A DNA stretch of 64,000 nt from contig NZ_CP094380.1 of assembly GCF_022809775.1 (NCBI RefSeq), positions 124,001 through 188,000 of the forward strand, written 5' to 3'. The notes under the pieces are model-generated. The model was not told the DNA's origin. It did not search any database and worked only from the letters and a program-made list of their open reading frames with translations. Source of the stretch: Pseudodesulfovibrio tunisiensis (GTDB lineage Bacteria > Desulfobacterota > Desulfovibrionia > Desulfovibrionales > Desulfovibrionaceae). Shown in pieces: positions 36,250 through 45,272 of this stretch (the stretch's first letter is position 1; every line of letters starts with the position of its first letter). Made by a program: the position numbers and the translations under genes.

Positions 36250-36876
36250 GTGGCAAGATATACAGAAGCTAAGTGCAAGCTGTGCCGCCGTGAGGGGACC
36301 AAGCTGTTCCTGAAGGGTGATCGCTGCTACACCGACAAGTGCGCGTACGAGAAACGGCCCTATCCTCCGGGAATGGCCGGTCGTCTGCGCCGCAAGATGA
36401 GCGATTACGCTATTCAGCTCCGTGAAAAGCAGAAGGTCCGCCGCATGTATGGCGTCCTCGAAGGCCAGTTCCGCATGTATTACCAGCGTGCTGAAGGCAT
36501 GAAGGGCGTTGCGGGTCACAATCTGCTTTTCCTGCTTGAGCGCCGCCTGGACAACGTTATCTACCGCCTTGGTTACGCGAATTCCCGCGATCAGGCCCGG
36601 CAGCTCGTTCGTCATGGCGTGTTCATGCTCAATGGCCGTCGCGTGAACGTGCCGTCCATGCAGGTGCATGAGGGTGACGAGATCGTGGTTCGCGAAGAGA
36701 GCCGCAAGATTCCCGTCATCAACGAGGCCCAGGAAGTGATCGCCCGTCGCGGCTGCCCCGAGTGGCTGGAATCCGACGGCGCCAATTTCAAGGGCGTTGT
36801 CAAGGCCATGCCGACCCGCGAGGACATTCAGTTCCCGATCAACGAGCAGCTCATCGTCGAGTTGTACTCCAAGTAA
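36250..36876 (+). CDS. rpsD: 30S ribosomal protein S4
   Basis: 208-residue S4, an initiator of 30S assembly and in enterobacteria the repressor of the alpha operon. GTG start at 36250 after AAGGAGAATAGTC. It has the CKLCRREG cysteines of the zinc-type N-terminus and the S4 RNA-binding domain ([40 protein letters not shown]). Confidence 0.99.
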   Translation: MARYTEAKCKLCRREGTKLFLKGDRCYTDKCAYEKRPYPPGMAGRLRRKMSDYAIQLREKQKVRRMYGVLEGQFRMYYQRAEGMKGVAGHNLLFLLERRLDNVIYRLGYANSRDQARQLVRHGVFMLNGRRVNVPSMQVHEGDEIVVREESRKIPVINEAQEVIARRGCPEWLESDGANFKGVVKAMPTREDIQFPINEQLIVELYSK

Positions 36877-36889
36877 GTAGGTGAACTTC

Positions 36890-37930
36890 ATGCTTATCGA
36901 GAACGGCGACAAGCTCATCAACACCCGCAACTGGGGTGTTCTGGTCAAGCCCGAGAGGCTCGTGCGCGATCCCAAATCCTCTGCCAACTACGGGAAGTTC
37001 ATTTGTGAGCCCCTTGAGCGCGGCTATGCCACTACCATCGGCAACGCCATGCGTCGGGTTCTGCTTTCCTCCCTGCAGGGATGTGCGGTCGTGGCCGCCA
37101 AGATTGAAGGCGTGCAGCACGAGTTCACTACGGTGCCCGGCATTTTGGAGGACATGACCGAGGTCGTCCTGAACCTCAAGCAGGTCCGCCTGGCCATGAC
37201 CACAGACGAGCCGCAGAAGCTCATTCTCGAGGCAGACAAGAAGGGCCCGGTCACTGCTGGCATGATCCAGGAAAACCAGAACGTCACGGTTCTGAACACG
37301 GATTCGCATATTGCCACCCTGACCGAGGACAGGCCTCTGAGGATGGAGTTGGAAATTCGCATGGGCAAGGGCTACGTTCCTGCCGACATGCACGAGGGGC
37401 TCACCGATGAAATCGGCGTGATCATCCTCGATTCCAGCTTTTCGCCCGTCAAGAAGGTTGCGTACAATGTCGAGCAGGCCCGTGTCGGCCAGATGACCAA
37501 CTACGACAAGCTTCTCCTTGAAGTCTGGACCGATGGTTCGGTTTCGCCCGAGGATGCCGTGGCCTACAGTGCCAAAATCCTCAAGGATCAGCTCTCCGTG
37601 TTCATCAATTTCGACGAACTGTCTTCCGAGGCTCCCGAGGAAGAGGATGAAGGTCTCGACCTGAATCCCAACATGTTCAAGAGCATTGATGAACTTGAAT
37701 TGTCGGTACGCGCCACCAATTGCCTCAAGGCCGCCAACATCCAGCTTGTGGGTGAACTCGTCCAGCGTTCCGAGAATCAGATGCTGAAGACCAAGAACTT
37801 TGGTCGGAAGTCTCTGGACGAAATTCGCCGAGTCCTGGATGGGATGAACTTGAAGTTCGGTATGACTATCGACGATTTTGACAAGAAATATCAGGAATGG
37901 CTGAAGAGGAAAGAGAAAAATGAGGCATAA
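36890..37930 (+). CDS. rpoA: DNA-directed RNA polymerase subunit alpha
   Basis: 346-residue alpha subunit with an N-terminal dimerisation domain ([34 protein letters not shown]) and a C-terminal DNA-binding domain ([46 protein letters not shown]). ATG 36890 is preferred, with TAGGTG 7 bases upstream and a usual [15 protein letters not shown] start; the in-frame GTG 36881 overlaps that site. It overlaps rplQ by 11 bases. Confidence 0.98.
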   Translation: MLIENGDKLINTRNWGVLVKPERLVRDPKSSANYGKFICEPLERGYATTIGNAMRRVLLSSLQGCAVVAAKIEGVQHEFTTVPGILEDMTEVVLNLKQVRLAMTTDEPQKLILEADKKGPVTAGMIQENQNVTVLNTDSHIATLTEDRPLRMELEIRMGKGYVPADMHEGLTDEIGVIILDSSFSPVKKVAYNVEQARVGQMTNYDKLLLEVWTDGSVSPEDAVAYSAKILKDQLSVFINFDELSSEAPEEEDEGLDLNPNMFKSIDELELSVRATNCLKAANIQLVGELVQRSENQMLKTKNFGRKSLDEIRRVLDGMNLKFGMTIDDFDKKYQEWLKRKEKNEA

Positions 37931-38378
37931 GAAGGCTGGTAGAAAGCTCAATCGGTCCGCGTCTCACCGCAAGGCCATGTTCAAGAACATGGCGCGCGCT
38001 CTGCTGACGTACGAGCGCATCCGGACCACCGAGGCCAAGGCCAAGGAGCTCAGGAAGATCGTTGAAAAGATGATCACTCTGGCTCTCAAGAATGACCTGC
38101 ACGCTCGCCGTGAAGCCTACAAGGTGCTCGGCAGCCACCAGATGGTGCAGAGGCTGTTCGACGAGATCGGCCCCCGTTTCGAGGGTGGCAAGGGCGGATA
38201 CACCCGCATCCTGAAGCTCGCTCAGCCCCGCAAGGGCGATTGCGCCCCCATGGTCGTGATCGAACTGACTGCTCAGGCTGCTCCGGCTGCTGAAAGCAAG
38301 CCGGAAGCCAAGCCCGCAAAGGTTGAGGAAAAGCCGGTCGAGGCTGAAAAGCCCGCCGAGGAATCCGCGGCTGAATAG
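37920..38378 (+). CDS. rplQ: 50S ribosomal protein L17 with acidic C-terminal tail
   Basis: 152-residue L17. The conserved body is residues 1-118 ([29 protein letters not shown]...[23 protein letters not shown]). After it comes a roughly 34-residue Ala/Glu/Lys/Pro-rich tail ending [14 protein letters not shown], absent from the roughly 120-residue core family. The start overlaps rpoA by 11 bases, so the two are translationally coupled. A strong terminator ends the S10-spc-alpha transcript 6 bases later. Confidence 0.97.
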   Translation: MRHKKAGRKLNRSASHRKAMFKNMARALLTYERIRTTEAKAKELRKIVEKMITLALKNDLHARREAYKVLGSHQMVQRLFDEIGPRFEGGKGGYTRILKLAQPRKGDCAPMVVIELTAQAAPAAESKPEAKPAKVEEKPVEAEKPAEESAAE

Positions 38379-38383
38379 ATAGT

Positions 38384-38417
38384 AAAAAGAGGCAGGCTTT
38401 TGGCCTGCCTCTTTTTT
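38384..38417 (+). terminator. terminator after rplQ
   Basis: 13-bp stem (AAAAGAGGCAGGC/GCCTGCCTCTTTT) with a TTTTG loop, followed by a T-run. It ends the long ribosomal protein transcript. Confidence 0.93.
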
Positions 38418-38458
38418 GTTCGGTAATATAGATTTTTTCGATTGCTGAGAGAGAAAAA

Positions 38459-39376
38459 ATGGATTTACGCAAGCTGGAAGCCTTTGCCAAGGTTTATGAA
38501 TTGCGGAGTTTTTCCAAGGCCGGAGAGGCGCTGTATCTTTCCCAGCCCACGGTAAGTGCGCATGTGGCGACCCTTGAGGATCGGTTGGGCGTGAAGCTTT
38601 TCGATCGTCTCGGGCGTACCATTATGCCCACTGAGGCCGGGAATGTTCTGTTTCGGTCGACGGAAACCATTTTTCGCGAGTTGCAGAATGCCAAGGCCAG
38701 TATCGAAATGATCCGCGATCAGGTTGTTGGCGAGCTGTCTGTTGGCGCGAGTACCATTCCGGCCTTGCACATTCTGCCGCCAGTACTGGCCGCCTTCAGC
38801 GAACGGCATCCTCAGGTCACGTATGCCTTGAGTGAAGGCGATACGTCCCGCATAGTCGAAGGGGTTCATGACGGTGTGCTCAGCGTGGGAATAGTCGGGA
38901 CCGAACCTTCGGAGCCCGGGCTGGCTGCCATTCGTCTACTCGAGGATGACGTTGTTGTGGCCGCTCCGGCCAAGGCTTCGTTTCTCAAGCGGCGAACCGG
39001 CAAGTTTTCGTTCAGCGAATTGGCCGGGCTGCCGTGGATATTGCGCAGGCCTGGTTCCGCGACCCGCAAGCATTTCAATGCGGTTCTGGAGCAATGCGGA
39101 CTCGGGCTCCACGATGTCTTTGTCCGGGCACTCGTGGCGGATACCGGAGCCGCGGTCTCATCCGTTGCCAACGGTCTTGGCCTGACAATGACCTCGCGGT
39201 TGGCCGTTCGCAAGGCATTGGAATCCGGCGATGTGGTGCTTCTCGACGTGCCCGAGCTGGTTTCCAAGCGCTCCTTCTACCTCGTGTACAATGAAGCGCG
39301 ACAAATGCTTCCGGCATTGCGATCCTTCGTGGAATTCGCAATAAAGCACAGTGAACGAATACTTCGAAATGTCTGA
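38459..39376 (+). CDS. LysR-family transcriptional regulator
   Basis: 305 residues: an N-terminal winged helix-turn-helix (MDLRKLEAFAKVYELRSFSKAGEALYLSQPTVSAHVATLEDRLGVKLFDRL) and a periplasmic-binding-like effector domain (about residues 90-300, VGELSVGASTIPALHILPPVL). The DNA-binding half resembles a LysR group linked with selenium metabolism in anaerobes, but the ligand cannot be told by sight. It lies between two terminators, so it is a single-gene unit; its target may be elsewhere. Confidence 0.88.
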   Translation: MDLRKLEAFAKVYELRSFSKAGEALYLSQPTVSAHVATLEDRLGVKLFDRLGRTIMPTEAGNVLFRSTETIFRELQNAKASIEMIRDQVVGELSVGASTIPALHILPPVLAAFSERHPQVTYALSEGDTSRIVEGVHDGVLSVGIVGTEPSEPGLAAIRLLEDDVVVAAPAKASFLKRRTGKFSFSELAGLPWILRRPGSATRKHFNAVLEQCGLGLHDVFVRALVADTGAAVSSVANGLGLTMTSRLAVRKALESGDVVLLDVPELVSKRSFYLVYNEARQMLPALRSFVEFAIKHSERILRNV

Positions 39377-39416
39377 GAAAAAGGCCGTCCGGGTAAAACC
39401 GGGCGGCCTTTTTCTC
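39375..39416. terminator. bidirectional terminator between lysR and mqnA
   Basis: 18-bp stem (GAGAAAAAGGCCGTCCGG with its complement, one G-T pair) and a GTAAAA loop. A-run left and T-run right let it serve both the LysR gene (plus) and the mqn operon (minus). Confidence 0.93.
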
Positions 39417-39433
39417 ATTGACGAGGGCTGAGG

Positions 39434-40270
39434 CTATTCACCGCATCCCGGGACAAACTTCAGCTCCGGCACGGCCGGGATCATGCCGGTCTTGTGCAGG
39501 TTTTCGTAGAAAAGGTGAAGCCCCTTCTGCTCCTCCGGCCCGAGGTCATAGACCAGACCGCCGAAATACGAACACATTTCCTTGGGATTGAGAATACTGG
39601 ACGCGGCGGCGAGCGCGCACATCTTGGGCATGTTTTGCACACCCCACACCTTGGCCTGAATGAGCTTTGCGCATGCGTCGAGCATGACGGGACCGAGGCT
39701 TTCGGCCTTGTTTCGCTGCACGATCCAGACGCCGAAGATGAAGGGCAGGCCCGTGAGATTTCGCCATGCCTCGCCCATGTCGATGCGTATGGGGTAGTCC
39801 GGATGACGGCGCAGATTCAGGGCTTCGTCGCCGATGGCCAGAATTGCGGCCGGGCGTTTTCCGGATTCGAGCATGCTGGTCGCGTCTCCGGTTCTGAATT
39901 CGACATCAACACGCCAATGCTCGGAGAGCAGCACCTTGAGCAATGCTGCCGATGTATGGGACTGGGAGCTGACGAGAATGGTCTTGCCTCCGAGTTCTTC
40001 CACCGGATATCGGGACAGCAGGAGCACGCTTTGCACCGGGCCGCAACTGCCGATCGAGAGGTTCGGGATCAGATAGTATTTTTCCGGGTGCCGGGCGTAT
40101 TCGATGCTGGACGCGGCAGAAAGGGCGAGCTCGTCATTGTCCATGAGCCGGTTCAGCGCCGCCGGAGGGCCGGAAACGATCTCGAAATCATTGTCGATCA
40201 GCTTCTGTTCCAGAGGATGGTAGATGGGCAGGACATTGAGATACCCGATTTTTCCAAGACGGATCGACAT
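39434..40270 (-). CDS. mqnA: chorismate dehydratase MqnA (menaquinone via futalosine)
   Basis: First step of the futalosine route: chorismate to 3-[(1-carboxyvinyl)oxy]benzoate. 278 residues, periplasmic-binding-like fold without a signal peptide. RLGKIGYLNVLPIYHPL, ELALSAASSIEYARHP, LSIGSCGPVQSVLLLSR and ILAIGDEAL are typical of MqnA. The ATG shares one base with the mqnC stop (TAATG), so it is the last gene of tetR-mqnE-mqnC-mqnA. A terminator follows. Confidence 0.93.
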   Translation of the reverse strand: MSIRLGKIGYLNVLPIYHPLEQKLIDNDFEIVSGPPAALNRLMDNDELALSAASSIEYARHPEKYYLIPNLSIGSCGPVQSVLLLSRYPVEELGGKTILVSSQSHTSAALLKVLLSEHWRVDVEFRTGDATSMLESGKRPAAILAIGDEALNLRRHPDYPIRIDMGEAWRNLTGLPFIFGVWIVQRNKAESLGPVMLDACAKLIQAKVWGVQNMPKMCALAAASSILNPKEMCSYFGGLVYDLGPEEQKGLHLFYENLHKTGMIPAVPELKFVPGCGE

Positions 40271-41340
40271 TATTTTCCCTCCACGAGTGTGTAGTCCATG
40301 AGACGCTGTCTGGGCTGGAATCCGGCAGCGGAAACCAGCCGATTGATTTCCTTGCGCGATAAGCGGAATGACACGCCTGCGGCCCGGACCACGTTTTCCT
40401 CGATCATGGTGGAGCCGAAGTCGTTGCCGCCGAAATACAGGGCGAGCTGGGCGATGTCTGGTCCCATGGTGACCCAGGAGACCTGCACGTTGTCCACGTT
40501 GTCGAGCACGATGCGCGACATGGCCAGAAGCCGCAGGTATTCCACGCTGGTCTGCTTGCGGCAGTGGGAAAGCTGCGTGTGGTCGGGCTGGAAGGTCCAG
40601 GGGATGAACGCGGTGAATCCATGGGTGCGGTCCTGCACCTCGCGCACCGCGAACAGGTGTTCCAGCCGTTGCGCCGGGGTTTCCACGTGTCCGAACATCA
40701 TGGTGGCCGTGGTGCGCATGCCCTGATTGTGGGCTTCTTTCATCACGTCCAGCCACTGCCCGGCCGGGCATTTGTTCGGCGCGACTCTGGAGCGGACCTC
40801 GTCCACGAGAATTTCCGCGCCTCCGCCCGGGATGGAGTCGAGTCCGGCCTGTCGCAGTCTGCGGATCACTTCGGCAACGGGCAGTTTGAACAGTTCGCTG
40901 AAAAACACGATTTCCGGTGGCGAGAATGCATGGATGTGGACCGGATGGCTGGTCTTGATGTAGCGGAGCATGTCCTCGTACCACGACAGGGGCAGGTCGG
41001 GGTGGTGCCCGCCCTGCATGAGAATCTGCGTGCCACCCAAGGCCAGCGTCTCATCGATTTTCCTGCCGATTTCCTCGAAGGAGAGCACGTAGCCGCCGTC
41101 CTGATCCGGTTCGCGGTAGAACGCGCAGAACTTGCAGCAGCAGACGCAGATGTTGGAATAGTTGATGTTGCGGTCCACCACGTAGGTGACCACGCGTTCC
41201 GGATGCTTGCGCATGCGCACGGCATGGGCAACGCGGCCGAGATCATGGAAGTCGGCTTTGGCATACAGAAGTTCTGCCTCGGCAAAGTCGATGCGTTCTC
41301 CGGCGAGAACCTTGTCCAAAACGGAATTGACGGAATTCAT
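40270..41340 (-). CDS. mqnC: cyclic dehypoxanthinyl futalosine synthase MqnC (radical SAM)
   Basis: Cyclises dehypoxanthine futalosine in menaquinone synthesis by radical SAM chemistry. 356 residues. The radical SAM cysteines are C65-x3-C69-x2-C72 (NICVCCCKFC, with two extra Cys between them), then QGGHHPDL, IPGGGAEILVD and ATMMFGHVETPAQRLEHL. ATG 41340 has AAGGA 9 bases upstream. It overlaps mqnA by one base. The paralogue at 41.4-42.5 kb is mqnE. Confidence 0.94.
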   Translation of the reverse strand: MNSVNSVLDKVLAGERIDFAEAELLYAKADFHDLGRVAHAVRMRKHPERVVTYVVDRNINYSNICVCCCKFCAFYREPDQDGGYVLSFEEIGRKIDETLALGGTQILMQGGHHPDLPLSWYEDMLRYIKTSHPVHIHAFSPPEIVFFSELFKLPVAEVIRRLRQAGLDSIPGGGAEILVDEVRSRVAPNKCPAGQWLDVMKEAHNQGMRTTATMMFGHVETPAQRLEHLFAVREVQDRTHGFTAFIPWTFQPDHTQLSHCRKQTSVEYLRLLAMSRIVLDNVDNVQVSWVTMGPDIAQLALYFGGNDFGSTMIEENVVRAAGVSFRLSRKEINRLVSAAGFQPRQRLMDYTLVEGK

Positions 41341-41365
41341 GGATATGTCCTTGTCGTCCGGAAAT

Positions 41366-42478
41366 CTAGGACGCGTCCCGGTCGTTGATTTCGTTGAAGA
41401 ACGCGTCGCGCTCCACGGGCGTGCAGCCGCAGCCGCGAAGCATGGCTTCAAGGTCGGCGCGTGCCAGAGCCTGCTGGGAGGTGGCTCCTGCCTCGTGCCC
41501 GATTTTTTCCTCGATTACGGTGCCGTCGAAATCGTCCGCACCGAACTTGAGCGCGGCCTGAGCTTCCTTGACTCCGAGCATGACCCAGTAGGCCTTGATG
41601 TGCGGGATGTTGTCCAGCATGAGGCGGCAGATGGCCGTGGTGCGAAGCTTGTCCAGCCCGGTCAGGGGATTGTCGATCCTGAGAGCGCTGTTTTCCGGGA
41701 GAAAGGGCAGAGGAATGAAGCAGGTATAGCCCGGAGCGCGGTCCTGACTTTCCCGCAGTCGGATCAGGTGGTCCAGTCGCTGCTCAAGGGATTCGATATG
41801 GCCGTAGAGCATGGTGCAGTTGGTTTTCATGCCCAGTGCATGCGCTTCCTCGTGTACGGCCAGTCATTCTTCGGCCGTGGATTTGCGCGGGCAGACCTGC
41901 TGGCGGATTGCCTGATCGAATATTTCCGCGCCGCCGCCGGGCAGCATGGCCAGTCCGGCCTTTTGCAGGCGGGTGAGCACTTCGCGGGGGGAGATGCCTT
42001 CGATATTGGCAAAATGTGCAATTTCAACGGCCGTGAAACATTTGAGTACGGCGTGGGGCAGACGTTCCCGGATTGCGATCAGAACATCCTCGAAGTAGCT
42101 CAGGCCAAGTCGGGGATGGCAGCCCCCAACAATGTGGATTTCCCGGGGTGTGACCGGATTCGCGTCGATGCGCGCCAGCACGTCTTCCCGGGTGAGCACG
42201 AAGCCGCCTTCCTGACCTTCCTCGCGCTGGTAGGCGCAGAAGGTGCAGCCGTTCACGCAGATGTTGGTGTAGTTGATATGCTGGTTCAGGACATAGTACG
42301 CCTTGTCTCCGTGCAGGGCCTGCTTGCGCTGATGGGCCAGCGCGCCCACGGCCAGTGGCTCAGGGCAGTGGAAAAGGCGCATGCCGTCCTCGAAGGAAAG
42401 CCGTTCCCCGGCCAGCACCTTGTCCCGGATGTCGCCAAGATCAAGCGTGTCGTAATAGTCCGTGTTCAGAATTGTCAT
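41366..42478 (-). pseudogene. mqnE: aminofutalosine synthase MqnE, interrupted by an in-frame TGA
   Basis: MqnE is the radical SAM enzyme that joins the chorismate-derived vinyl ether with SAM to give aminofutalosine. The 371-codon frame has C74-x3-C78-x2-C81 (NICVNGCTFC), HIVGGCHP and LPGGGAEIF, and the distal half TNCTMLYGHIESLEQRLDHL is intact. Codon 205 (41864-41866) is TGA where the family has Trp (CPRKSTAEE-stop-LAVHEEAHAL; other MqnE have EEW here). A TGG-to-TGA change alone breaks it. Neighbours mqnC, mqnA and mqnD are intact, so loss would cut the pathway. Sequence error, true nonsense mutation, or read-through are possible; selenocysteine is unlikely because the site is Trp in the family. 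Confidence 0.9.
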
Positions 42479-43143
42479 GCCTTGTCTCCTGCTGAGGCGG
42501 TATTGCCCAGGCCGCAACGGAGCATGTCGGTCACGGCTGCGGCCTTGTTGATGACGTCCTCGCGCGAGGCCTGATACAGCCCGATACCACCGTCCAGATG
42601 CGGTACGGACCAGGATTGAAGGAACCGGTCCATGACCGAATCCAGAAGGTGAATCGCCATGTCCGTGTCGAGATCGGGCCGAAGCTGGCCCGAGGCAATG
42701 CCCTGTTCCACCATGGGACGCAGGTATTTTGCCGATGCCTTGCGCACTTCGGTCAGGAATTTTTCGCGCATGGGAAAGTTTTCCTGAAACAGCATCTTCA
42801 GGTAGATGCGGTAGATCATGGGATGGGATTCGATGAAATTCACTCCGGCCAGCAGGCTTTGCTCAATGCCCCTGAAGACATCCCGGTCCGGGGAGGCGCC
42901 CCGGGCCGCCTTGAGCGGCCCCTTGAACTGGGCGACTGCGCGGTCGAAAAGGTGCTCGAACAATCCCTGTTTCGTGCCGAAATACTTGAACAGCGAGCCC
43001 TTGGCGATGCCCAGCCGCGTCACGATGCGGTTGACGCTGGCCTGATGGTAGCCGTATTCCGCGAATTCGCGCGTGGCTTCATCAATGATGCGTTGTTGTT
43101 TTTCGTCGGGCAGGTTATCAAATGTCGTATTGGAATGGCTCAT
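42475..43143 (-). CDS. TetR-family regulator at the head of the mqn operon
   Basis: 222 residues. Helix-turn-helix at about residues 10-60 (KQQRIIDEATREFAEYGYHQASVNRIVTRLGIAKGSLFKYFGTKQGLFEHLF), then an all-helical ligand and dimer domain. ATG 43143 (MSHSNTTFDNL) is preferred over longer in-frame starts because it lies just downstream of a promoter and operator. The stop overlaps the mqnE ATG by four bases (ATGA), so it is co-transcribed with mqnE-mqnC-mqnA. It probably controls its own operon; the ligand is unknown. Confidence 0.9.
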   Translation of the reverse strand: MSHSNTTFDNLPDEKQQRIIDEATREFAEYGYHQASVNRIVTRLGIAKGSLFKYFGTKQGLFEHLFDRAVAQFKGPLKAARGASPDRDVFRGIEQSLLAGVNFIESHPMIYRIYLKMLFQENFPMREKFLTEVRKASAKYLRPMVEQGIASGQLRPDLDTDMAIHLLDSVMDRFLQSWSVPHLDGGIGLYQASREDVINKAAAVTDMLRCGLGNTASAGDKA

Positions 43144-43180
43144 TGTCTTGCCTTGCGTTTTTCCATGGGTTCCCTGTATG

Positions 43181-43196
43181 GTGACCAGGTGGTCAC
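43181..43196. promoter_or_regulatory. candidate TetR operator
   Basis: Inverted repeat GTGACC-AGGT-GGTCAC, a typical TetR-type palindrome. It overlaps the predicted start of transcription of the tetR-mqn operon (near 43192), so binding would block initiation. Confidence 0.65.
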
Positions 43197-43198
43197 TT

Positions 43199-43227
43199 CT
43201 TGTACGGGCCACGGATGTTTGTGTCAA
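43199..43227 (-). promoter_or_regulatory. tetR-mqnECA promoter
   Basis: On the minus strand: perfect TTGACA (43227-43222), 17 bases, TACAAG (43204-43199). It points to the tetR start 56 bases away. Confidence 0.65.
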
Positions 43228-43263
43228 CATGCTTAAAAAATATCAGTATATCAGAGTATTATC

Positions 43264-44115
43264 ATGACCAAATCCATGAAGATAGGTTTTTCCCCCTGCC
43301 CCAACGACACGTTCATTTTCGGTGCGCTGGCCTGCGGCATGGTGGATTGGCCCGGTGGTCTCGACGTGACTTTGGCCGATGTCGAGGAACTCAACGGTCA
43401 GGCGGAGGCCGGTACCTTGGACGTGGTCAAGGTGTCCGTGGCTGCGGCTGCGCGAATTCTGGACGACTACATTCTGCTGCGGGCAGGCGGGGCCATGGGG
43501 TACGGTGTCGGCCCGATTCTGGTGACGCGCGACGTTCGGAGTCTGGATGAACTGGACGGCAGTACCGTTGCCATTCCCGGAAAGCGCACCACGGCCAATC
43601 TGCTGTTCGGCATGCTGTGCCGGGAAAAGGGCATCACCGTGGAACGCCGGGAAATGGTCTTTGACGAGGTCATGCCTGCCGTGCGGAACAACGAGGTGGA
43701 TGCCGGGGTCGTGATACACGAGGGGCGTTTCACCTATGAGGAGCAGGGCATGCGCAAGCTGCTCGACCTCGGCGCATGGTGGGAGGAGCGCAAGGGACTG
43801 CCCATTCCGCTTGGAGCCATCGCCATTCGCCGTTCACTGGGGCCGGGAATCGCCTGGGCCATGAACGAGGCCATTCGCATCAGTCTGGTCCATGCGCGTT
43901 CGAATCCGGATGGCATTGTTCCCTTTATCAGGGAGCATGCCCAGGAAATGGACGAGGATGTGATCTGTGAGCATATCGAGACCTTTGTCACCGGATACAG
44001 TCTGGACGTGGGCAAGGAAGGCGAGGAGGCTGTCGCGGAACTGATCGGTGAAGCCTGCCACATGGAGGGGCTGGAACCGCCGACCGGTGAGGTGTTTATT
44101 CAAAGACCGCTCTGA
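43264..44115 (+). CDS. mqnD: 1,4-dihydroxy-6-naphthoate synthase MqnD
   Basis: Converts cyclic dehypoxanthine futalosine to 1,4-dihydroxy-6-naphthoate, the last dedicated step before prenylation. 283 residues with the periplasmic-binding-like fold. FSPCPNDTFIFGALACGMVD, VVKVSVAAAARIL, IPGKRTTANLL and AGVVIHEGRFTYEEQG are family hallmarks. It is divergent from the tetR-mqnECA operon across a 120-base gap. No good ribosome site is visible before ATG 43264; Met5 is an alternative. Confidence 0.94.
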   Translation: MTKSMKIGFSPCPNDTFIFGALACGMVDWPGGLDVTLADVEELNGQAEAGTLDVVKVSVAAAARILDDYILLRAGGAMGYGVGPILVTRDVRSLDELDGSTVAIPGKRTTANLLFGMLCREKGITVERREMVFDEVMPAVRNNEVDAGVVIHEGRFTYEEQGMRKLLDLGAWWEERKGLPIPLGAIAIRRSLGPGIAWAMNEAIRISLVHARSNPDGIVPFIREHAQEMDEDVICEHIETFVTGYSLDVGKEGEEAVAELIGEACHMEGLEPPTGEVFIQRPL

Positions 44116-44133
44116 AGGATTTTCCAGTAGCCG

Positions 44134-44172
44134 AAAAAAAGGCCGTTCAGCATAGCTGAACGGCCTTTTTTT
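44134..44172. terminator. bidirectional terminator between mqnD and DMT transporter
   Basis: Perfect 17-bp stem (AAAAAAAGGCCGTTCAG and its complement) with a five-base CATAG loop. T-runs on both sides of the stem allow use in both directions. Confidence 0.94.
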
Positions 44173-44188
44173 CAGATGCAAACGGACG

Positions 44189-45106
44189 CTATGCCGCTGT
44201 CCTGGATTTCTCTAGCTGCGGTTTTGCCTTTTTTCTGTCCTGACTGAGCCACACGCCGCCGAGCACCAGCCCCGAAGCCACGTACTGGATGGCGTTGAGC
44301 TGCTCACCGAGCAGGATCACGCCCAGAGCCAGACTGATGACCGGGATCAGGTTGATGAACGCGGAAGCCTGACTGGCCGGAATCTTGCTGATTCCGTAGT
44401 TGTACAGGCCGTATGCCGTAATGGTCACGCAGATGCCCAGAAAGAGGATGTAGGCCACGCCTTCCAGCGGATACGAGGTCGGCAGTTGCGTGGTGGGCAG
44501 GAACAGGATGGGCAGGAAGAACAGGGTGCCGATGAATGCCTGCATCATGGTCAGGAACCACGGGCTGTAGCGCGGGGTCAGATGCTTGAGAATGATCATG
44601 TAGCCCGTTGCGCACAGCATGGCCAGAAATTCAAGACTGTTGCCGAGCACGGGGTTGGGCGCGGATTCCGAACTCTGCGCGGCAGCGGACAGCACGATTG
44701 CACCGACGATGGCGAGGCTGAATCCGGTCAGGGAGCGTCGCGAAATGCGTTCATTCAGGAAGATGCGGGCGGCCACGCCGACCAGCAGGGGCATGAGTGC
44801 GCATATCATGCCTGCCTGTGACGCATCCGTGTAGGTCAGGCCGATTGCCTCGAACACGAAGTACAACCCGGGTTCGCAGAGACCCATGAGCAGGATGAGC
44901 TTCCAGTCTCCGGGGTGGTAGTTCTGTTTGCCGAATCGTTTTCCTATGAGCAGAAAGCAGATGCTGGCCACGAACAGGCGGCCGAAAATCACGACCATGG
45001 GGTCGAAGTATTCAAACGAGCACTTGAGTGCAACGAAGGAACTGCCCCACAGGCTGCAGGCGATGATTAGTGCGATGGTTGCGGTTCCTTTTCCAGACAT
45101 GGACAT
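44189..45106 (-). CDS. DMT-superfamily transporter (EamA/RhaT type)
   Basis: 305 residues, about ten membrane spans in two EamA repeats (roughly residues 8-145 and 155-290; LIIACSLWGSSFVALK marks the first and AMLCATGYMIILKHL the second). Members export or import amino acids, nucleosides or other small metabolites; the substrate cannot be told. ATG 45106 has AGAGGA 8 bases upstream. It stands alone between two terminators. Confidence 0.85.
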   Translation of the reverse strand: MSMSGKGTATIALIIACSLWGSSFVALKCSFEYFDPMVVIFGRLFVASICFLLIGKRFGKQNYHPGDWKLILLMGLCEPGLYFVFEAIGLTYTDASQAGMICALMPLLVGVAARIFLNERISRRSLTGFSLAIVGAIVLSAAAQSSESAPNPVLGNSLEFLAMLCATGYMIILKHLTPRYSPWFLTMMQAFIGTLFFLPILFLPTTQLPTSYPLEGVAYILFLGICVTITAYGLYNYGISKIPASQASAFINLIPVISLALGVILLGEQLNAIQYVASGLVLGGVWLSQDRKKAKPQLEKSRTAA

Positions 45107-45214
45107 CTCGGGTATCCTCTCGGGGTTCCGGGAAGCGATAGTGTCACGCTTTCACCGGAAAGCAAACGGAATTCGATCACGTTGCGGTTACAGGGTGCAG
45201 GTAGTGATTTTCCA

Positions 45215-45245
45215 ATAAAAAACGGCCCCGGAACATCCGGGGCCG
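45215..45245 (-). terminator. terminator of the zinc-ribbon gene
   Basis: 9-bp stem CGGCCCCGG/CCGGGGCCG with an AACAT loop. On the minus strand a T6 run follows directly. Confidence 0.88.
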
Positions 45246-45272
45246 CTAGGGGGAAGGTGTTCTGATATAACC

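Noticed and set aside
41864..41866. TGA in mqnE read as selenocysteine
   Set aside because: The site is Trp in the MqnE family, not Cys, and I see no clear SECIS-like hairpin right after it.
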